NCBI GenBank assembly: GCA_903921605.1
Contig: CAIXQV010001148.1
Coordinates: 1 to 29,657 of the forward strand
Source of the DNA: an uncultured Planctomycetaceae bacterium
Lineage (GTDB): Bacteria; Planctomycetota; Planctomycetia; Planctomycetales; Planctomycetaceae
DNA length: 29,657 nucleotides
Direction of reading: 5' to 3'
A model generated the notes under the pieces. It worked only from the letters and a program-made list of their open reading frames with translations, made no database searches and had not been told where the DNA came from. Of this stretch, positions 8,373-18,600 are shown one piece after another (the stretch's first letter is position 1; every line of letters begins with the position of its first letter). The position numbers and the translations under genes are program-made.

Positions 8373-9767
8373 CTAAATCTCCGTCGGCGTTTGCGTCGCA
8401 ACGGTCCCCTCGGTCTCATCGCCCGAGAATTCCCGGTGCAGGAGTGTTAACATCGTCTGCAGAAACGCGACAACGATGGGGCCGATAAAAACCCCAAACG
8501 GCCCCAGAGTCTGAACTCCACCCAGAACACCAAGCAGCCCAGCCAACGGATGCAGCGATGCGCGTTCCATAATGATCCATGGACGAATCACATTGTCGAC
8601 AGTCGAAACAATTAGTACTCCATAGATTGCCAGCGCAACGCCGGCGGTCATGTTTCCTTCACCAAACGCAAGCCAAAGACTGGCCGGGATCCAGACGAGG
8701 GATGCTCCTACAAACGGAACCATTGCCAGTAACGCAGTAAGAGCCATCAACAGAAAGATCGATTGCATACCCGCGAACCAGAAGCCGACTCCGGAAAGTA
8801 CGGCCTGTGTCGTGGCCGACGCAATACTGCCCGCCACGACCGCACGGACAAGCATTTGAAACTCGGTCAATAGTTGTTGCTCGTATTTGTCCTCGAGCGG
8901 CGACAGTACCATAATCGCTTTCACGATCTCGGGGCCATCGGCAAACCAAAAGAACAGAGCCATCACGAAAATCAACAGGCCAAACGTCACCTTGGCAAAT
9001 GCGACTGATGTTGCACCGCTGAGAGACGCGATGCCACCGGGGGTGATCGCCAGGAACTGTCCGGAGATTCGCTGCACGTCAGCCGACGTCGGGTTTGCCA
9101 TCTCTTTCAAAGGCACTCGCCAGACTCCACCCAGCATCTGATTTCGGTAGTCGTGAAAATTATGTCCGGAGGTCTCGATCCATTGCTGGTAGGCGAGCGT
9201 GCCGGGTGGGGAATCAGCGGCTTTGGTGAGAGCAGCCTGCAGTCGCTCGACTCCGGGGTGTAAATCCGTTCGAGAATTCAACATCGCGTTCTCATTCATG
9301 CGGCGAAACTCGTCGGCGATATGAACAAGTGCAGCCGCATTCCCCCGAGCCGCTGCACCGTTCGCTGCGTCGGCCCGCAATTCAGCCAGAGACGATTCGA
9401 TAAAACGACATTCGGCTACGAATGGATAATCCAGTCCCAGAGAATACCGTGCACGATTCAGTTGACCTCGCATCGCGTCTGTATCAAGTTTGTTTACGAG
9501 TTCGATGGCTTCGTATCCCGCAATCATGGCAACAGTCAGCACGGGGACCAGCACGGCCAGCAGGACTGCCACCGTCATCAGCAATGCGCCCACGTAGCGA
9601 CGGTTGTTGCACCAGCGTACGACATAAAGATGCAATGGTCGCAACATCAGCACCGTCACAGCCGCAAGAAACAAAGGCAGCAGGAAGACAGACACGACCT
9701 GATAGAACAAAGCCAGAAGAATACTGGTCGCCAGAATGAGTACGACAAAGGAGATGACTCGAGCCAT
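8373..9767 (-). CDS. AI-2E family transporter (PF01594-type permease)
   Basis: This is a 464-residue inner-membrane protein. Hydrophobic segments at about residues 5-45 and 58-85 are followed by a long soluble stretch (about 90-250) and then by the C-terminal bundle. The bundle includes TFGLLIFVMALFFWF, a LTALLAMVPFVGASLVWIP segment and VDNVIRPWIIM, which are typical of the AI-2E/PerM family. Usual family members are about 350 residues; the excess is in the hydrophilic loop. Family members have been linked to autoinducer-2 export or Na+/H+ antiport, so the substrate cannot be assigned. The ATG at 9767 has GGTGA close upstream. It is on the same strand as the stress protein and Ca2+ ATPase, but about 200 bases separate it from the former. 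Confidence 0.88.
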   Translation of the reverse strand: MARVISFVVLILATSILLALFYQVVSVFLLPLFLAAVTVLMLRPLHLYVVRWCNNRRYVGALLMTVAVLLAVLVPVLTVAMIAGYEAIELVNKLDTDAMRGQLNRARYSLGLDYPFVAECRFIESSLAELRADAANGAAARGNAAALVHIADEFRRMNENAMLNSRTDLHPGVERLQAALTKAADSPPGTLAYQQWIETSGHNFHDYRNQMLGGVWRVPLKEMANPTSADVQRISGQFLAITPGGIASLSGATSVAFAKVTFGLLIFVMALFFWFADGPEIVKAIMVLSPLEDKYEQQLLTEFQMLVRAVVAGSIASATTQAVLSGVGFWFAGMQSIFLLMALTALLAMVPFVGASLVWIPASLWLAFGEGNMTAGVALAIYGVLIVSTVDNVIRPWIIMERASLHPLAGLLGVLGGVQTLGPFGVFIGPIVVAFLQTMLTLLHREFSGDETEGTVATQTPTEI

Positions 9768-9964
9768 TGATCACCGTAGATTCAGGGTCCGGGATGTATT
9801 CTGAGAAATGGCAAACGTATTGGCGGATTTCACTGATCACAAGCTGTTGATTTCACATTTCTGGTTACGCCGAGCCAAAAGCGATGGTTCACGCAAACGC
9901 CGTCACTTTCGGCTCTGCGGTGAAGTGCTGAAGTCTAAACCGGAATCTTTGCTTTCAGAAAGCC

Positions 9965-10930
9965 TCAAGGATGGAACGGCCATGTAGCTTTTGCAATTGG
10001 TGAAACATAATCGTCCGGCTTGACGGTCAGAATACTGCAGTCGCATGTATCGAGCACACGTTCCGCCGTGTTCCCCAGCACAATTCCTTTCACACCACTG
10101 CGCCCCACAGTACCAATCGAAATCAGATCCGCCTGATGTTTCATCGCAATTCGTGAAATCTCCTGCCATGGATGTCCCCAGGTCAGGTGCGAAACGATTC
10201 GAGACACACCTGACCCCAGCGTCTTCAGAAATTCATCCAGTCGCTGCTCCGCCTCGTTATTAATTTCCTGACGCACCGAACTGCCCGGCGGAATGTGCTC
10301 CAGAAGATCATTCGGGACATCTTTGGAATCGATGACATGGACGAGGTGAAATTCGGCATCTGCCTTCTCCGCCAGCCAAAGTCCCGAGAGAACGGCCTTG
10401 CGGCTGCTGTCTGAAAAATCGGTTGGTGCGATTATCACTTTGGGAGCCGTTGCGTGTTCCTTCTTCACGACCCATACCGCAGCAGGACAGTTCCGAATAA
10501 GATTCTTCGCAGTACTGCCCACGAAGAACTGTTTCCAGCCGGTGATCCCGCGAGTCCCCGTCATGACGACATCGAATCCCTCCTGCTGAACCGCATGAGA
10601 AATCTCAACAAACGCTTCTCCCAGCAATGTCTCGCCGGAAATTGCTACTCCTGATTCCTTCAGCGGCTGGATCAGCACTTGTAGCTTCTGGTCAGAAACG
10701 TAACGAATCTCCTTCTCGTAGATATGCCCGTCGCCAGCCAACAAATCCTGCTTGGCTCTGTTAGACATCCCCATGGTCGCACGGCGAAGATCATCCAGAA
10801 CATGAGTCAGCACCACGCGTCCTGACGAATGCTTGGCCACCCAAACCGCCAATTGCAATGCGGCTGCGGAATCCTCCGAAAAGTCGGTGGCGACAAGAAT
10901 GTTTCGAAACTCGATTAAGTCAGTCGTCAT
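9965..10930 (-). CDS. Universal stress protein, tandem UspA domains
   Basis: This is a cytoplasmic protein of about 321 residues with two UspA folds. Domain 1 starts FRNILVATDFSEDSAAALQLA and ends with a GTRGITGWKQFFVGSTA nucleotide-binding loop. Domain 2 starts KVIIAPTDFSDSSRKA and ends GTVGRSGVKGIVLGNTAERV, matching the G-2x-G-9x-G(S/N) pattern of ATP-binding Usp proteins. The ATG at 10930 is chosen. A GTG directly before it is also possible, and the GGGG-containing stretch upstream fits either. It is 140 bases downstream of the Ca2+ ATPase on the same strand. Tandem Usp proteins next to cation ATPases are common in stress or dormancy regulons, but no operator was seen here. Confidence 0.93.
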   Translation of the reverse strand: MTTDLIEFRNILVATDFSEDSAAALQLAVWVAKHSSGRVVLTHVLDDLRRATMGMSNRAKQDLLAGDGHIYEKEIRYVSDQKLQVLIQPLKESGVAISGETLLGEAFVEISHAVQQEGFDVVMTGTRGITGWKQFFVGSTAKNLIRNCPAAVWVVKKEHATAPKVIIAPTDFSDSSRKAVLSGLWLAEKADAEFHLVHVIDSKDVPNDLLEHIPPGSSVRQEINNEAEQRLDEFLKTLGSGVSRIVSHLTWGHPWQEISRIAMKHQADLISIGTVGRSGVKGIVLGNTAERVLDTCDCSILTVKPDDYVSPIAKATWPFHP

Positions 10931-11070
10931 CACAGAAGCCCCTTCAATGAAATGATGCGTTGCACAGAGCCGTAACTGGACTCAATGCAGAACGCATACC
11001 AGGGCAAAACTATTGAGTCTGACGCGAGATTCCTCCGCACATGTGCCATATCGCGCACGCTGTTCGGTGT

Positions 11071-13857
11071 TCATCCTGTTCCCAGGGACTTCGTTAACCA
11101 TCTCTTTCGATAAGACGCAACCATCTTCAATAGTTCGATCAAGGTCACAGGGATCACGGACAGCAGAAAAATCAGTAACCATTCCCATGACGAAAGTCCT
11201 GCCACATCAAAGACCGTTTGGGTCCACGGAATGGCCATGATGCCCAGTTGCAGCAGCACCGAAACCACCACAGCGCCGAATAGAGAACGATTCGAGAAGA
11301 CTCCGAGCTCAGGCATTGTGTTGCGATGACTCCGACAGCCAAACGCAAAGAACAACTGCGAGAAGGCTGCTACCCCAAATGTTACCGTGCGAGCCCGCGC
11401 GAGTTGTGTTTCTTCGCCCTTATAGACCAGCCAGAAGCCCACTAATGTCACGCTGGCCATCAACAGCCCATGACACAGAATCCGTAATCCACTTTGCTTC
11501 GTCAGTACCGCCTGCTCCGGAGACCGTGGAGGACGATTCATAATATCTTTCTCTGGAGGCTCCATCCCCAGTGCCAGGGCTGGCAATCCGTCTGTAACCA
11601 GATTGATCCAAAGAATTTGTATGGCCATCAACGGAACCGGCCAACCGGCCAGAGCAGCAATAAACATCAGCAGGACTTCGCTGGTGTTACAGGACAACAG
11701 AAAGTGAATAAACTTCCGAATGTTGTCGAAGATGCCTCGCCCTTCTTCGACGGCACTGACAATGGACGCAAAATTATCGTCCATCAGAATCATATCGGAC
11801 GCTTCTTTCGTGACGTCTGTCCCGGTGACGCCCATCGCGATGCCGATATCAGCCGCCTTCACAGCCGGAGCATCATTCACTCCATCTCCGGTCATGGCAA
11901 CGATCTGACCACGAGCCTTCAACGCTTTCACAATGCGAAGCTTGTGCTCCGCTGAAACTCTCGCGAACACCGAAACCGATTCGACATCTTTCTCCAATTG
12001 CTCCGTTGTAGCTGCATCCAGCTCCCGCCCCGACATAACACGACTCTGGTCATCAGCGATATGCAGTTCTCTTGCAATCGCCAGAGCCGTCTCCGGATGG
12101 TCGCCAGTAATCATGACCGGACGAATTCCGGCAACACGGCACTTCTCCACCGCCACTCGCGCTTCATCGCGGGGAGGATCGATCATGCCCACGAGGCCGG
12201 CAAACACGAGTCCGGATTCTTCATTGATTTCAGCCTCCGATGAAGTCTGAACCCGATAGGCCAGCGCGAGTACTCGATAAGCTCGAGAGGCCAGTTGTGA
12301 GCTTGTTTTTATGATCTCTCGCCGACGTTCAACGGTCAGTTCAACGTCCGAATCCCCACGACGCTCCCGAACACACTTGACCAGAATCATCTCCGGCGCA
12401 CCTTTGCTGTGCATGACGATTCGACCATCGGCACTCTGGATCACAACCGACATCGTTTTGCGGTTGGAGTCAAACGGGATCTCAGACAAGATCTTTTCAT
12501 TCGAATCATGCGCCTGAATCCCGGCCTTCATGGCCACAACCAGAAGTGCTCCCTCAGTCGGGTCACCGATGACCTGCCAACCATCGCCTTCGCCCTCTTT
12601 CCGATGAATCGTCGCATTATTGCAACGCGCAGAGGCCGTCAGCAGTGGTAGTAGTTCCGGGTCGTCCTGAGCATTCATTTTCGTTTCGACGGAAGGCTTT
12701 CCGTCCGTCGAGTCGTCAGAATCATCAATACGAAGGTATTCACCATGCGGCGAATAGCCAGCCCCGGTGACTCGAACGGACTGCGACGCAGTGACGATCT
12801 CTCGCACCGTCATTTCATTGCGAGTCAGCGTGCCGGTCTTGTCCGAACAAATCACAGTCACAGAACCAAGCGTTTCCACACTCGGGAGTTTTCTGACCAA
12901 GGCATGCCGCTTCACCATCCGCTGCAGCCCCAGCGCGAGCGTCATCGTGACGACTGCAGGAAGTCCCTCGGGCACAGCGGCCACCGCGAGGCTGACCGAA
13001 ACCAGCAACACTTCCAGAACCTTGCCGCCACGCATGACCTGAAGTGCGAAGATCACCACGACAATGATCAGGCAGGCCCCAACAAGCACTTTGCCCAGTT
13101 CTGCCAGCCGTTTCTGAAGTGGAGTCAGCTCCCGCTCGGAGCGGTTCAACATGCCGGCAATTTGCCCCAGCTCCGTTTTCATTCCGGTCTGGACCACCAC
13201 GGCGGTCGCTTTGCCGGCAGCCGTCACGGTCCCCATGTAGATCATGTTGCGACGATCACCCAGCGATGCGTTCTCCTGCAGACCGCAATCTGCGTCCTTA
13301 TCGACAGGAACCGATTCCCCCGTCAATGCCGCTTCCTGCACCTGCAGACTGAATGACGTCAACAGGCGACAGTCGGCGGGAACGTTGTCCCCCGCTTCAA
13401 GCAGAATACTATCCCCGGCGACCAGTTCACTCGCGGGCAGCGACTGCATTTTCCCATCACGCAGCACCTTGGCCATTGGCGACGACAATTTCTGCAATGA
13501 CGCCAGCGCACGTTCCGCTCGCTCTTCCTGCATGAAGCCAATGATGCCGTTCAATAACACGATGGCCAGAATCGCAAATGTGTCGACCCACTCACCCATG
13601 AGGCCCGCGATCAAGGCCGCAAAAATCAGAATCCAGATGACGAGGTCCGTAAACTGCGCCAATAGTTTCTTCCACAGCGGCACAGGAGCGGCTTCGGAGA
13701 GAACGTTGGATCCCGCTTGGTTCCGTCTCAGAAGCACGTCGTCGGTCGATAATCCCAGCGTGGGTTCCACCGTGAGCAACTTCAGAATGTCGGGGGTCGG
13801 CACCATGTGCCAGATTGGCTCACTTCGCTGTAAAGATTCCGCCACCTTGCGCACCAT
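11071..13857 (-). CDS. P-type Ca2+-transporting ATPase (P2A type)
   Basis: This is a 928-residue membrane pump predicted to export Ca2+ using ATP. It has a cation-ATPase N-terminal domain, the actuator TGES motif (about 179-182), the M4 ion-site motif VPEGLP (about 295-300) and the phosphorylation motif CSDKTGTLT (D339). Further on are the hinge [21 protein letters not shown] and the M6 motif [16 protein letters not shown]. The PEGLP and NLVTDG pair favours SERCA/PMR1-like Ca2+ pumps over Na+/K+ or heavy-metal pumps, though Mn2+ is also possible. Full length is normal and all catalytic motifs are intact. A later internal ATG ([11 protein letters not shown], residue 18) is an alternative start. 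The tandem stress protein follows on the same strand. Confidence 0.94.
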   Translation of the reverse strand: MVRKVAESLQRSEPIWHMVPTPDILKLLTVEPTLGLSTDDVLLRRNQAGSNVLSEAAPVPLWKKLLAQFTDLVIWILIFAALIAGLMGEWVDTFAILAIVLLNGIIGFMQEERAERALASLQKLSSPMAKVLRDGKMQSLPASELVAGDSILLEAGDNVPADCRLLTSFSLQVQEAALTGESVPVDKDADCGLQENASLGDRRNMIYMGTVTAAGKATAVVVQTGMKTELGQIAGMLNRSERELTPLQKRLAELGKVLVGACLIIVVVIFALQVMRGGKVLEVLLVSVSLAVAAVPEGLPAVVTMTLALGLQRMVKRHALVRKLPSVETLGSVTVICSDKTGTLTRNEMTVREIVTASQSVRVTGAGYSPHGEYLRIDDSDDSTDGKPSVETKMNAQDDPELLPLLTASARCNNATIHRKEGEGDGWQVIGDPTEGALLVVAMKAGIQAHDSNEKILSEIPFDSNRKTMSVVIQSADGRIVMHSKGAPEMILVKCVRERRGDSDVELTVERRREIIKTSSQLASRAYRVLALAYRVQTSSEAEINEESGLVFAGLVGMIDPPRDEARVAVEKCRVAGIRPVMITGDHPETALAIARELHIADDQSRVMSGRELDAATTEQLEKDVESVSVFARVSAEHKLRIVKALKARGQIVAMTGDGVNDAPAVKAADIGIAMGVTGTDVTKEASDMILMDDNFASIVSAVEEGRGIFDNIRKFIHFLLSCNTSEVLLMFIAALAGWPVPLMAIQILWINLVTDGLPALALGMEPPEKDIMNRPPRSPEQAVLTKQSGLRILCHGLLMASVTLVGFWLVYKGEETQLARARTVTFGVAAFSQLFFAFGCRSHRNTMPELGVFSNRSLFGAVVVSVLLQLGIMAIPWTQTVFDVAGLSSWEWLLIFLLSVIPVTLIELLKMVASYRKRWLTKSLGTG

Positions 13858-14074
13858 CGTCTTTCTTCATGAGCTGCACTTTGACCCTGCGTTGGCCAGA
13901 CCGCAGATACGACTCGAAACAATCGCTCGGAAAATGTCCAAAGCTGATTGTCGTCGATCGACTCGCACGAAAAGTCACGACGCAAAACTCGGGCCATGTC
14001 GAGCCGACGATGCCGAGTTCTGTCGAAAACAGGACGCGCCGAGTTGATTTGCGGCTCGAATAAGTACGGAATAC

Positions 14075-16558
14075 TCAGGTGCCGGAGCCCGCGTTTCGCC
14101 GCTCCAACTGCAATTCCAGCGAATTTCGAAGTTCACGAACTCGTTCCACATCAACCCCAGGAGTTGGGTTGTTGATAAACCAACTGGCATCGCGAATCGC
14201 CATTTCCAGCCGTCCTGTGCGTGCTCGCATTTCCAAACGCTTGGCTCGATGTTCGGGATTCATCGGTTCCAGCATCACCAGCGTTTCCAGATATCGCAAC
14301 ACGTCGTCGTCGTTCTTCTCATCTTCTGCCAGGTTCAGAAGATTCAGTGTCATGCGTTCCATGATCTGAAGTGGCGTTTTCGCTTCACGGAAACGTGGCA
14401 GATCGGGAAAATTGGCATCAGCAAGAACTTTGCGAACTTCCTCATCGTTCATGCGGCGACCATGTTCGAACGGGTCAATCACTTCACTGGCCTGTGATGA
14501 ATCGCCGGGTTCATAACGCACTACGAAATGTCCCGGAAGGCCGACACCAACGATCTTCAGGTCGACTCGTTTGGCCAGCTCCATGTAGACTACGGAAATT
14601 GTGATCGGCAAACCTTCCCGGTCATCAATGACTTCGTTCAGATAGCTGTTGGATCGAGTGTAATACTCCGACTGACTGCCACGCATGCCCAGTTCTTCAA
14701 ACAGATACTTATCGAGCGCAGCCAGACGTTGTAGTTCCGTGGCATTTTCCGGAAACGTCCGCTTCAGCTCCTCTGCCATCTCATCCATGCGAGCCACATA
14801 AGCGTTCACGTCAACATCCGGATTATCAATATGAGCCAGCAACAGCGCGGCCTTCAGCAGATCAGGCCCGGGTGCCGCGGATGAGCTTGCAGCGGGATCG
14901 GCGGCGGGAGGCGAAGATGGTTGCGGCTCGGACGATATATATTCCGTGTTGAAGGCAATTCCCAAAGCGTCCGCCATCAACCGACGAGCAGCGGTGTCAT
15001 GCAGATCCCGCGCCAGCGTGCGCAGTTGCTTCGCTTGTTGCTCCATGCGAATCGCTTCTTTGTTCAATGCATCAGTCGCAGATTCTCCAATCGGCAGTAG
15101 CTCAGCAACCATCCGATCATCGGCCGGTCGATCCGGAGTAATCTGCTTTGTGGTCGCAGTGATCTTCTCCAGGTCCGGCTGGCTTAGCTCCAGCGGAAGC
15201 AGTGATGCCCCAACGGCGAATCGTCTGAACTCGGCCGCTGTACCTCTGAAGGATGCCAGTCCGAATTTGCCGGACGTCAAACCTTTGTCGGCCGACTCCA
15301 GAACCTTCTGGCCATTCACGAAACACTCAAACCGATCCGCATACATCCGCACTGTCAGCGTGTTCCACTCACCAGGCTTATACGCGGGGTGTGGTTCGTT
15401 ATGCAGGATATTCCATGAATTGACATCCGGTCCATCGAAACGCGTGAGCCTCAAATTCCCCGCGCTGGGATAGAAGCCGTAGTGGCGTTCATTGCTATCG
15501 GAGTGAAATACCAACCCGGCAGCGCCTTGTTCATCGCCCAGCTTGACCATGACCTGCAAATCAAACGGCATCTCGGGGACATCGGCATTGCGAAGACACA
15601 AGGTTCGTCCCCCAAAGCCAGTTCCGGAATCCGTAACCGTGATCCGACCAGCTCGCTGACGCCAGTTGGCTCCGAACAGAGGCGTCCATTGCCGGCCGTC
15701 CAACGCACCCATCGTGCGCCATCGAGTCATTGGAATGGGGTTCGGATTGGCCAGCATATCCCGCAGCAGCTTAACCGGCAAAGCAAACCCGACGTTCTCT
15801 GCCAGCGATGATTTCAATGTCACGATTCCCACAACATTCCCGGTACGGTCCAAAACAGGACCACCGCTGTTCCCCGGCTGAATCGGCATCGCGAGCTGCA
15901 GCATTTTGATATCATCAATGTCCTGATGCCCGGAAACAATTCCACCAGCCATGCTGTTACGCATTCCCTTGGGATGTCCCATCGCCACCACTTCACGCCC
16001 CTGCGCGGTCTCAATGTCTTCCGACAGAGGCAGGTCCGCCAGTTCTTTCGCATCGACTCGGAAAACAACGAGGTCAATGCGATTCGTCGATGCATAAACT
16101 TCTGTGACCGGCACAATCTTCCCGCCCATCAACTCGACCGCGAAATCACGGCCATCGCCAATCACATGCCGTGCGGTGACGATCAGGCCATCTTTGGAGA
16201 TGATGAAGCCCGCTCCCAATCCATGCTCCGCCCCAGTTCGATCGGTTGAGCGAATAAACACCAGCGACGCCTTCGCTCGCGCGGCCAGAGCTTCGTTCGA
16301 CAGAACCTCCGGAGCGGGTGGAGCGGCCGGAGCCTCAACCTGTGCCCGTGGCGCTGCTGTGGTCGCCTCTGGTGTTTCGACTGATGGCGCTGCCGTGGTC
16401 GATTCTGCTGTGGCGGTCGATTCTGCTGTGGCGGCCGCCTCTGCTGTTGATTGAGTTGCTTCGTCGCCACAAAGAAGAGTTGGGCATGAGCAAAAGCATA
16501 ACGCGATTGCGATCAGTGAAACTGTCTGAATGATCTCAGAGCCAGTCGTCTTCGGCAT
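14075..16558 (-). CDS. Secreted trypsin-like protease fused to LamG-like and SirB1/TPR domains
   Basis: The protein has about 827 residues from the ATG at 16558; a TTG 12 codons upstream is a weaker alternative. The order is: signal peptide or lipoprotein-like leader (SLIAIALCFCSCPTLLC); an Ala/Thr/Pro/Glu-rich linker (about 35-85); a DegP/HtrA-like protease domain (about 95-270) with H131 in TARHVIG, D162 in NRIDLVV and S231 in PGNSGGPV; a LamG/DUF1080-like beta sandwich (about 295-465, with FVNGQKVLESADKG); and a SirB1 transglutaminase-like N-terminal domain (about 575-725, with LPITISVVYMELAKRV and GVGLPGHFVVRY). It ends in a TPR-like tail. The complete triad suggests an active serine protease outside the cytoplasm. 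No PDZ domain is seen. The SirB1 part lacks an evident catalytic Cys. Substrates are unknown. Confidence 0.88.
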   Translation of the reverse strand: MPKTTGSEIIQTVSLIAIALCFCSCPTLLCGDEATQSTAEAAATAESTATAESTTAAPSVETPEATTAAPRAQVEAPAAPPAPEVLSNEALAARAKASLVFIRSTDRTGAEHGLGAGFIISKDGLIVTARHVIGDGRDFAVELMGGKIVPVTEVYASTNRIDLVVFRVDAKELADLPLSEDIETAQGREVVAMGHPKGMRNSMAGGIVSGHQDIDDIKMLQLAMPIQPGNSGGPVLDRTGNVVGIVTLKSSLAENVGFALPVKLLRDMLANPNPIPMTRWRTMGALDGRQWTPLFGANWRQRAGRITVTDSGTGFGGRTLCLRNADVPEMPFDLQVMVKLGDEQGAAGLVFHSDSNERHYGFYPSAGNLRLTRFDGPDVNSWNILHNEPHPAYKPGEWNTLTVRMYADRFECFVNGQKVLESADKGLTSGKFGLASFRGTAAEFRRFAVGASLLPLELSQPDLEKITATTKQITPDRPADDRMVAELLPIGESATDALNKEAIRMEQQAKQLRTLARDLHDTAARRLMADALGIAFNTEYISSEPQPSSPPAADPAASSSAAPGPDLLKAALLLAHIDNPDVDVNAYVARMDEMAEELKRTFPENATELQRLAALDKYLFEELGMRGSQSEYYTRSNSYLNEVIDDREGLPITISVVYMELAKRVDLKIVGVGLPGHFVVRYEPGDSSQASEVIDPFEHGRRMNDEEVRKVLADANFPDLPRFREAKTPLQIMERMTLNLLNLAEDEKNDDDVLRYLETLVMLEPMNPEHRAKRLEMRARTGRLEMAIRDASWFINNPTPGVDVERVRELRNSLELQLERRNAGSGT
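16398..16433. repeat. Two 18-bp tandem repeats in the protease linker
   Basis: GTCGATTCTGCTGTGGCG occurs twice in a row (16398-16415, 16416-16433), with a diverged third unit after it. On the minus strand it encodes the TAES-type linker repeats. Because the period is a multiple of three, copy-number change would keep the frame. Confidence 0.85.
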
Positions 16559-16634
16559 CGTACGTCTCGTTTTCGTTGACCGGATAATCCTCAATGCGGC
16601 GGGAAACGAATTAAACCGAGTTTTGCCAATCGCG

Positions 16635-18194
16635 TCACTGCCGAGGAATGATTAACTGAGGAAGTTCTTCCGATGATTCAACAGGTTCTTTAACAACTTC
16701 TTTTGAACCGCGCAAAAGAATTCCATCGGAATCTTCTGCTGCCACCGACTTCGTTGCCGCGGAGTTGAGCGTTTTGGAATCATCCACGGGGTTGCTGTCG
16801 GCGGCCTGCGACGTCGTGGCCAGTTGCTTTAACTGGGCCAGTTCCTGCGAGATCGCTCGCTGACCGGGATCTTCGTCGGCGATGGATCGAATTCTGGCGA
16901 CATAATCCGCTTCCGGACCTTCATAATGAGCCAGTTCAAACAGTTCATCGGCTGCTGCATCAAAGCCACGAAACTTCTGAAACGCGCCCGCCAACAGTAA
17001 GCGATCCGCAGATAACGGTCGTTCCGCCAGCCAGTTCCAGAGTTCACCACCATGCGTCCGCGCACGCTCGGCCGTCTGCTGACCATACAATTCGTCAGCC
17101 GAAACCCATGCCCGCGCACGATCGTTGGTGATCGAAAGGGCCGTCTTCAGATTCTGTGCAGCCGCCGGGAAGTTCTTGATGGCAATCTGCAGAAGTGCCA
17201 TGCGAATCCACGGACTCCGCCGGTCGGGTGCTCGCTGAATGGCGTCACGGTAAGATTCTTCGGCGGTGACATAATCCTCTTTGCGAAACGCAGTATCGCC
17301 CTGTGACTGATATCGCAGGCTGTTGATCTTGTCGGCCAGCGAAGAAACCTTGTCCCCACGTGGCAGCGACTCAAATTCATTCAGCAGCGGCTTGTCGCGA
17401 TCAATCGCAGGCGGAGCTTCTGGAATTGGTTCAAGAGGAACCTGCTGCATTGGAATCTCAAACTGTTGAGGAGCAGGAGCAATCTGATCCAGCATTCGTG
17501 GATCGATCATCGTGTAAGAAGCCGTCGAGGGCACCGATGGCCGCATCGACAGGTTCATGCTCATGATTGTCGGAACCAGAATGGAACCCGGATACTGATT
17601 CGCAACGCCGATATACGGCATTGGAGTGACCAGCCAGGGATTCCAGGGCACAAGCTGCCCTGTGAATGGATCGACAGTCAGCGGTGGGAGGACTTGCGGC
17701 AAGCCCCCGATATAGCCATAGCTGGGATAAGCACCGTACCCCTGATGGCCACCAAAACCAGGGTAACCACCGGCACCAGGGATGCCACCAAAACCAGGAT
17801 TGCCACCGTAGAAGTACGGATCCGCCGGCCCGAAGCCCCCGCCATAAAGAAAAGGAGTCGCTCCATAAGCCGGAACTGGTACGATCGCGGGAGTGAACAG
17901 TCCACTTGAGAGATGATGTACTCCCTGGGGAGTTCGTACCACTCCAGCAACAGTTCGGCCATTGGAGTACGTCGCCGAAGATGTTCCAAACCGCGAAACA
18001 CCCGCAGCATATTGCCCGTTCACAAGATTTCCGGAACCATAATATCCTCGCCCGGGATTAAAGTGCCGAGCGTCGATTCCTCGATAGTCGCGAGGATGCT
18101 GAGCAACAGCCGTTGAACATACCAGCCCAATCATCAGCGCCAACAAAGGCATTCGAATCCCGAAAGCCAAATTTGACGAAGTTTGAGATGCCAT
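16635..18194 (-). CDS. Secreted Gly/Tyr-rich protein with TPR domain
   Basis: From the ATG at 18194 this is a 519-residue protein; in-frame starts at 18239 and 18305 exist but put the signal sequence unusually far inside. The leader MPLLALMIGLVCSTAVAQ ends near residue 32. Residues about 113-165 are rich in Gly, Tyr and Pro, with GFGG and YPGFGG units that recall adhesive or structural linkers. Residues about 294-365 form TPR-like repeats (GDTAFRKEDYVTAEESYRDAIQ, continuing in FPAAAQNLKTAL), with further helical pairs at about 387-430. The tail is Ser/Glu-rich. TPR regions suggest protein-protein contacts in the periplasm or envelope. It is 76 bases upstream of the protease gene on the same strand, so cotranscription is plausible. 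No specific family was recognised. Confidence 0.8.
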   Translation of the reverse strand: MASQTSSNLAFGIRMPLLALMIGLVCSTAVAQHPRDYRGIDARHFNPGRGYYGSGNLVNGQYAAGVSRFGTSSATYSNGRTVAGVVRTPQGVHHLSSGLFTPAIVPVPAYGATPFLYGGGFGPADPYFYGGNPGFGGIPGAGGYPGFGGHQGYGAYPSYGYIGGLPQVLPPLTVDPFTGQLVPWNPWLVTPMPYIGVANQYPGSILVPTIMSMNLSMRPSVPSTASYTMIDPRMLDQIAPAPQQFEIPMQQVPLEPIPEAPPAIDRDKPLLNEFESLPRGDKVSSLADKINSLRYQSQGDTAFRKEDYVTAEESYRDAIQRAPDRRSPWIRMALLQIAIKNFPAAAQNLKTALSITNDRARAWVSADELYGQQTAERARTHGGELWNWLAERPLSADRLLLAGAFQKFRGFDAAADELFELAHYEGPEADYVARIRSIADEDPGQRAISQELAQLKQLATTSQAADSNPVDDSKTLNSAATKSVAAEDSDGILLRGSKEVVKEPVESSEELPQLIIPRQ

Positions 18195-18600
18195 GGCAGA
18201 TATCCCCGACAGTGCCTTGTGACGAATCGCCTGCGACATGCGGCTTTTCGCACGGTGAAGTATACCGTCAGCAATCTGCATTTGGGAAAGTATTTTCCCG
18301 ACCACGCCAAGCGAACAATGCGAAACATTCTTGCCAGTGCAGTTGATACGCCCCGGGGCAAAGGCCCATCAATTCACTCGGCAAAGTCCAATCTGACCGG
18401 CCCTATAACCCCAATGTTCCGAACGGCCGAAAGAGGTTGTAAAAAATGCGGGACTCCCTTTTTGAGGTAAGAAACTTCCAGTTCTTGCGGTATTGACGCC
18501 CTGTAATGGCCGTCCCGCGACTAAGAGGCCTCAACAAAACCGGGACAGGTACCGTGCCGCTCGATCCTGGAATTCTTCAAGAAGCCTCGTTCCTGAGCCC
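18195..18600. other. Gap between two minus-strand genes; no gene seen
   Basis: The region should contain the promoter of the TPR gene and the end of the giant-gene transcript. An A/T-flanked GGG-ACT-CCC hairpin near 18436-18463 (AAAAAATGC before, TTTTTGAGG after) is a weak terminator candidate. The short open frames here have no recognisable protein. Confidence 0.5.

Noticed and set aside
12745..14047. Plus-strand frames of 203 and 267 residues
   Set aside because: Antisense to the Ca2+ ATPase, which has every catalytic motif.
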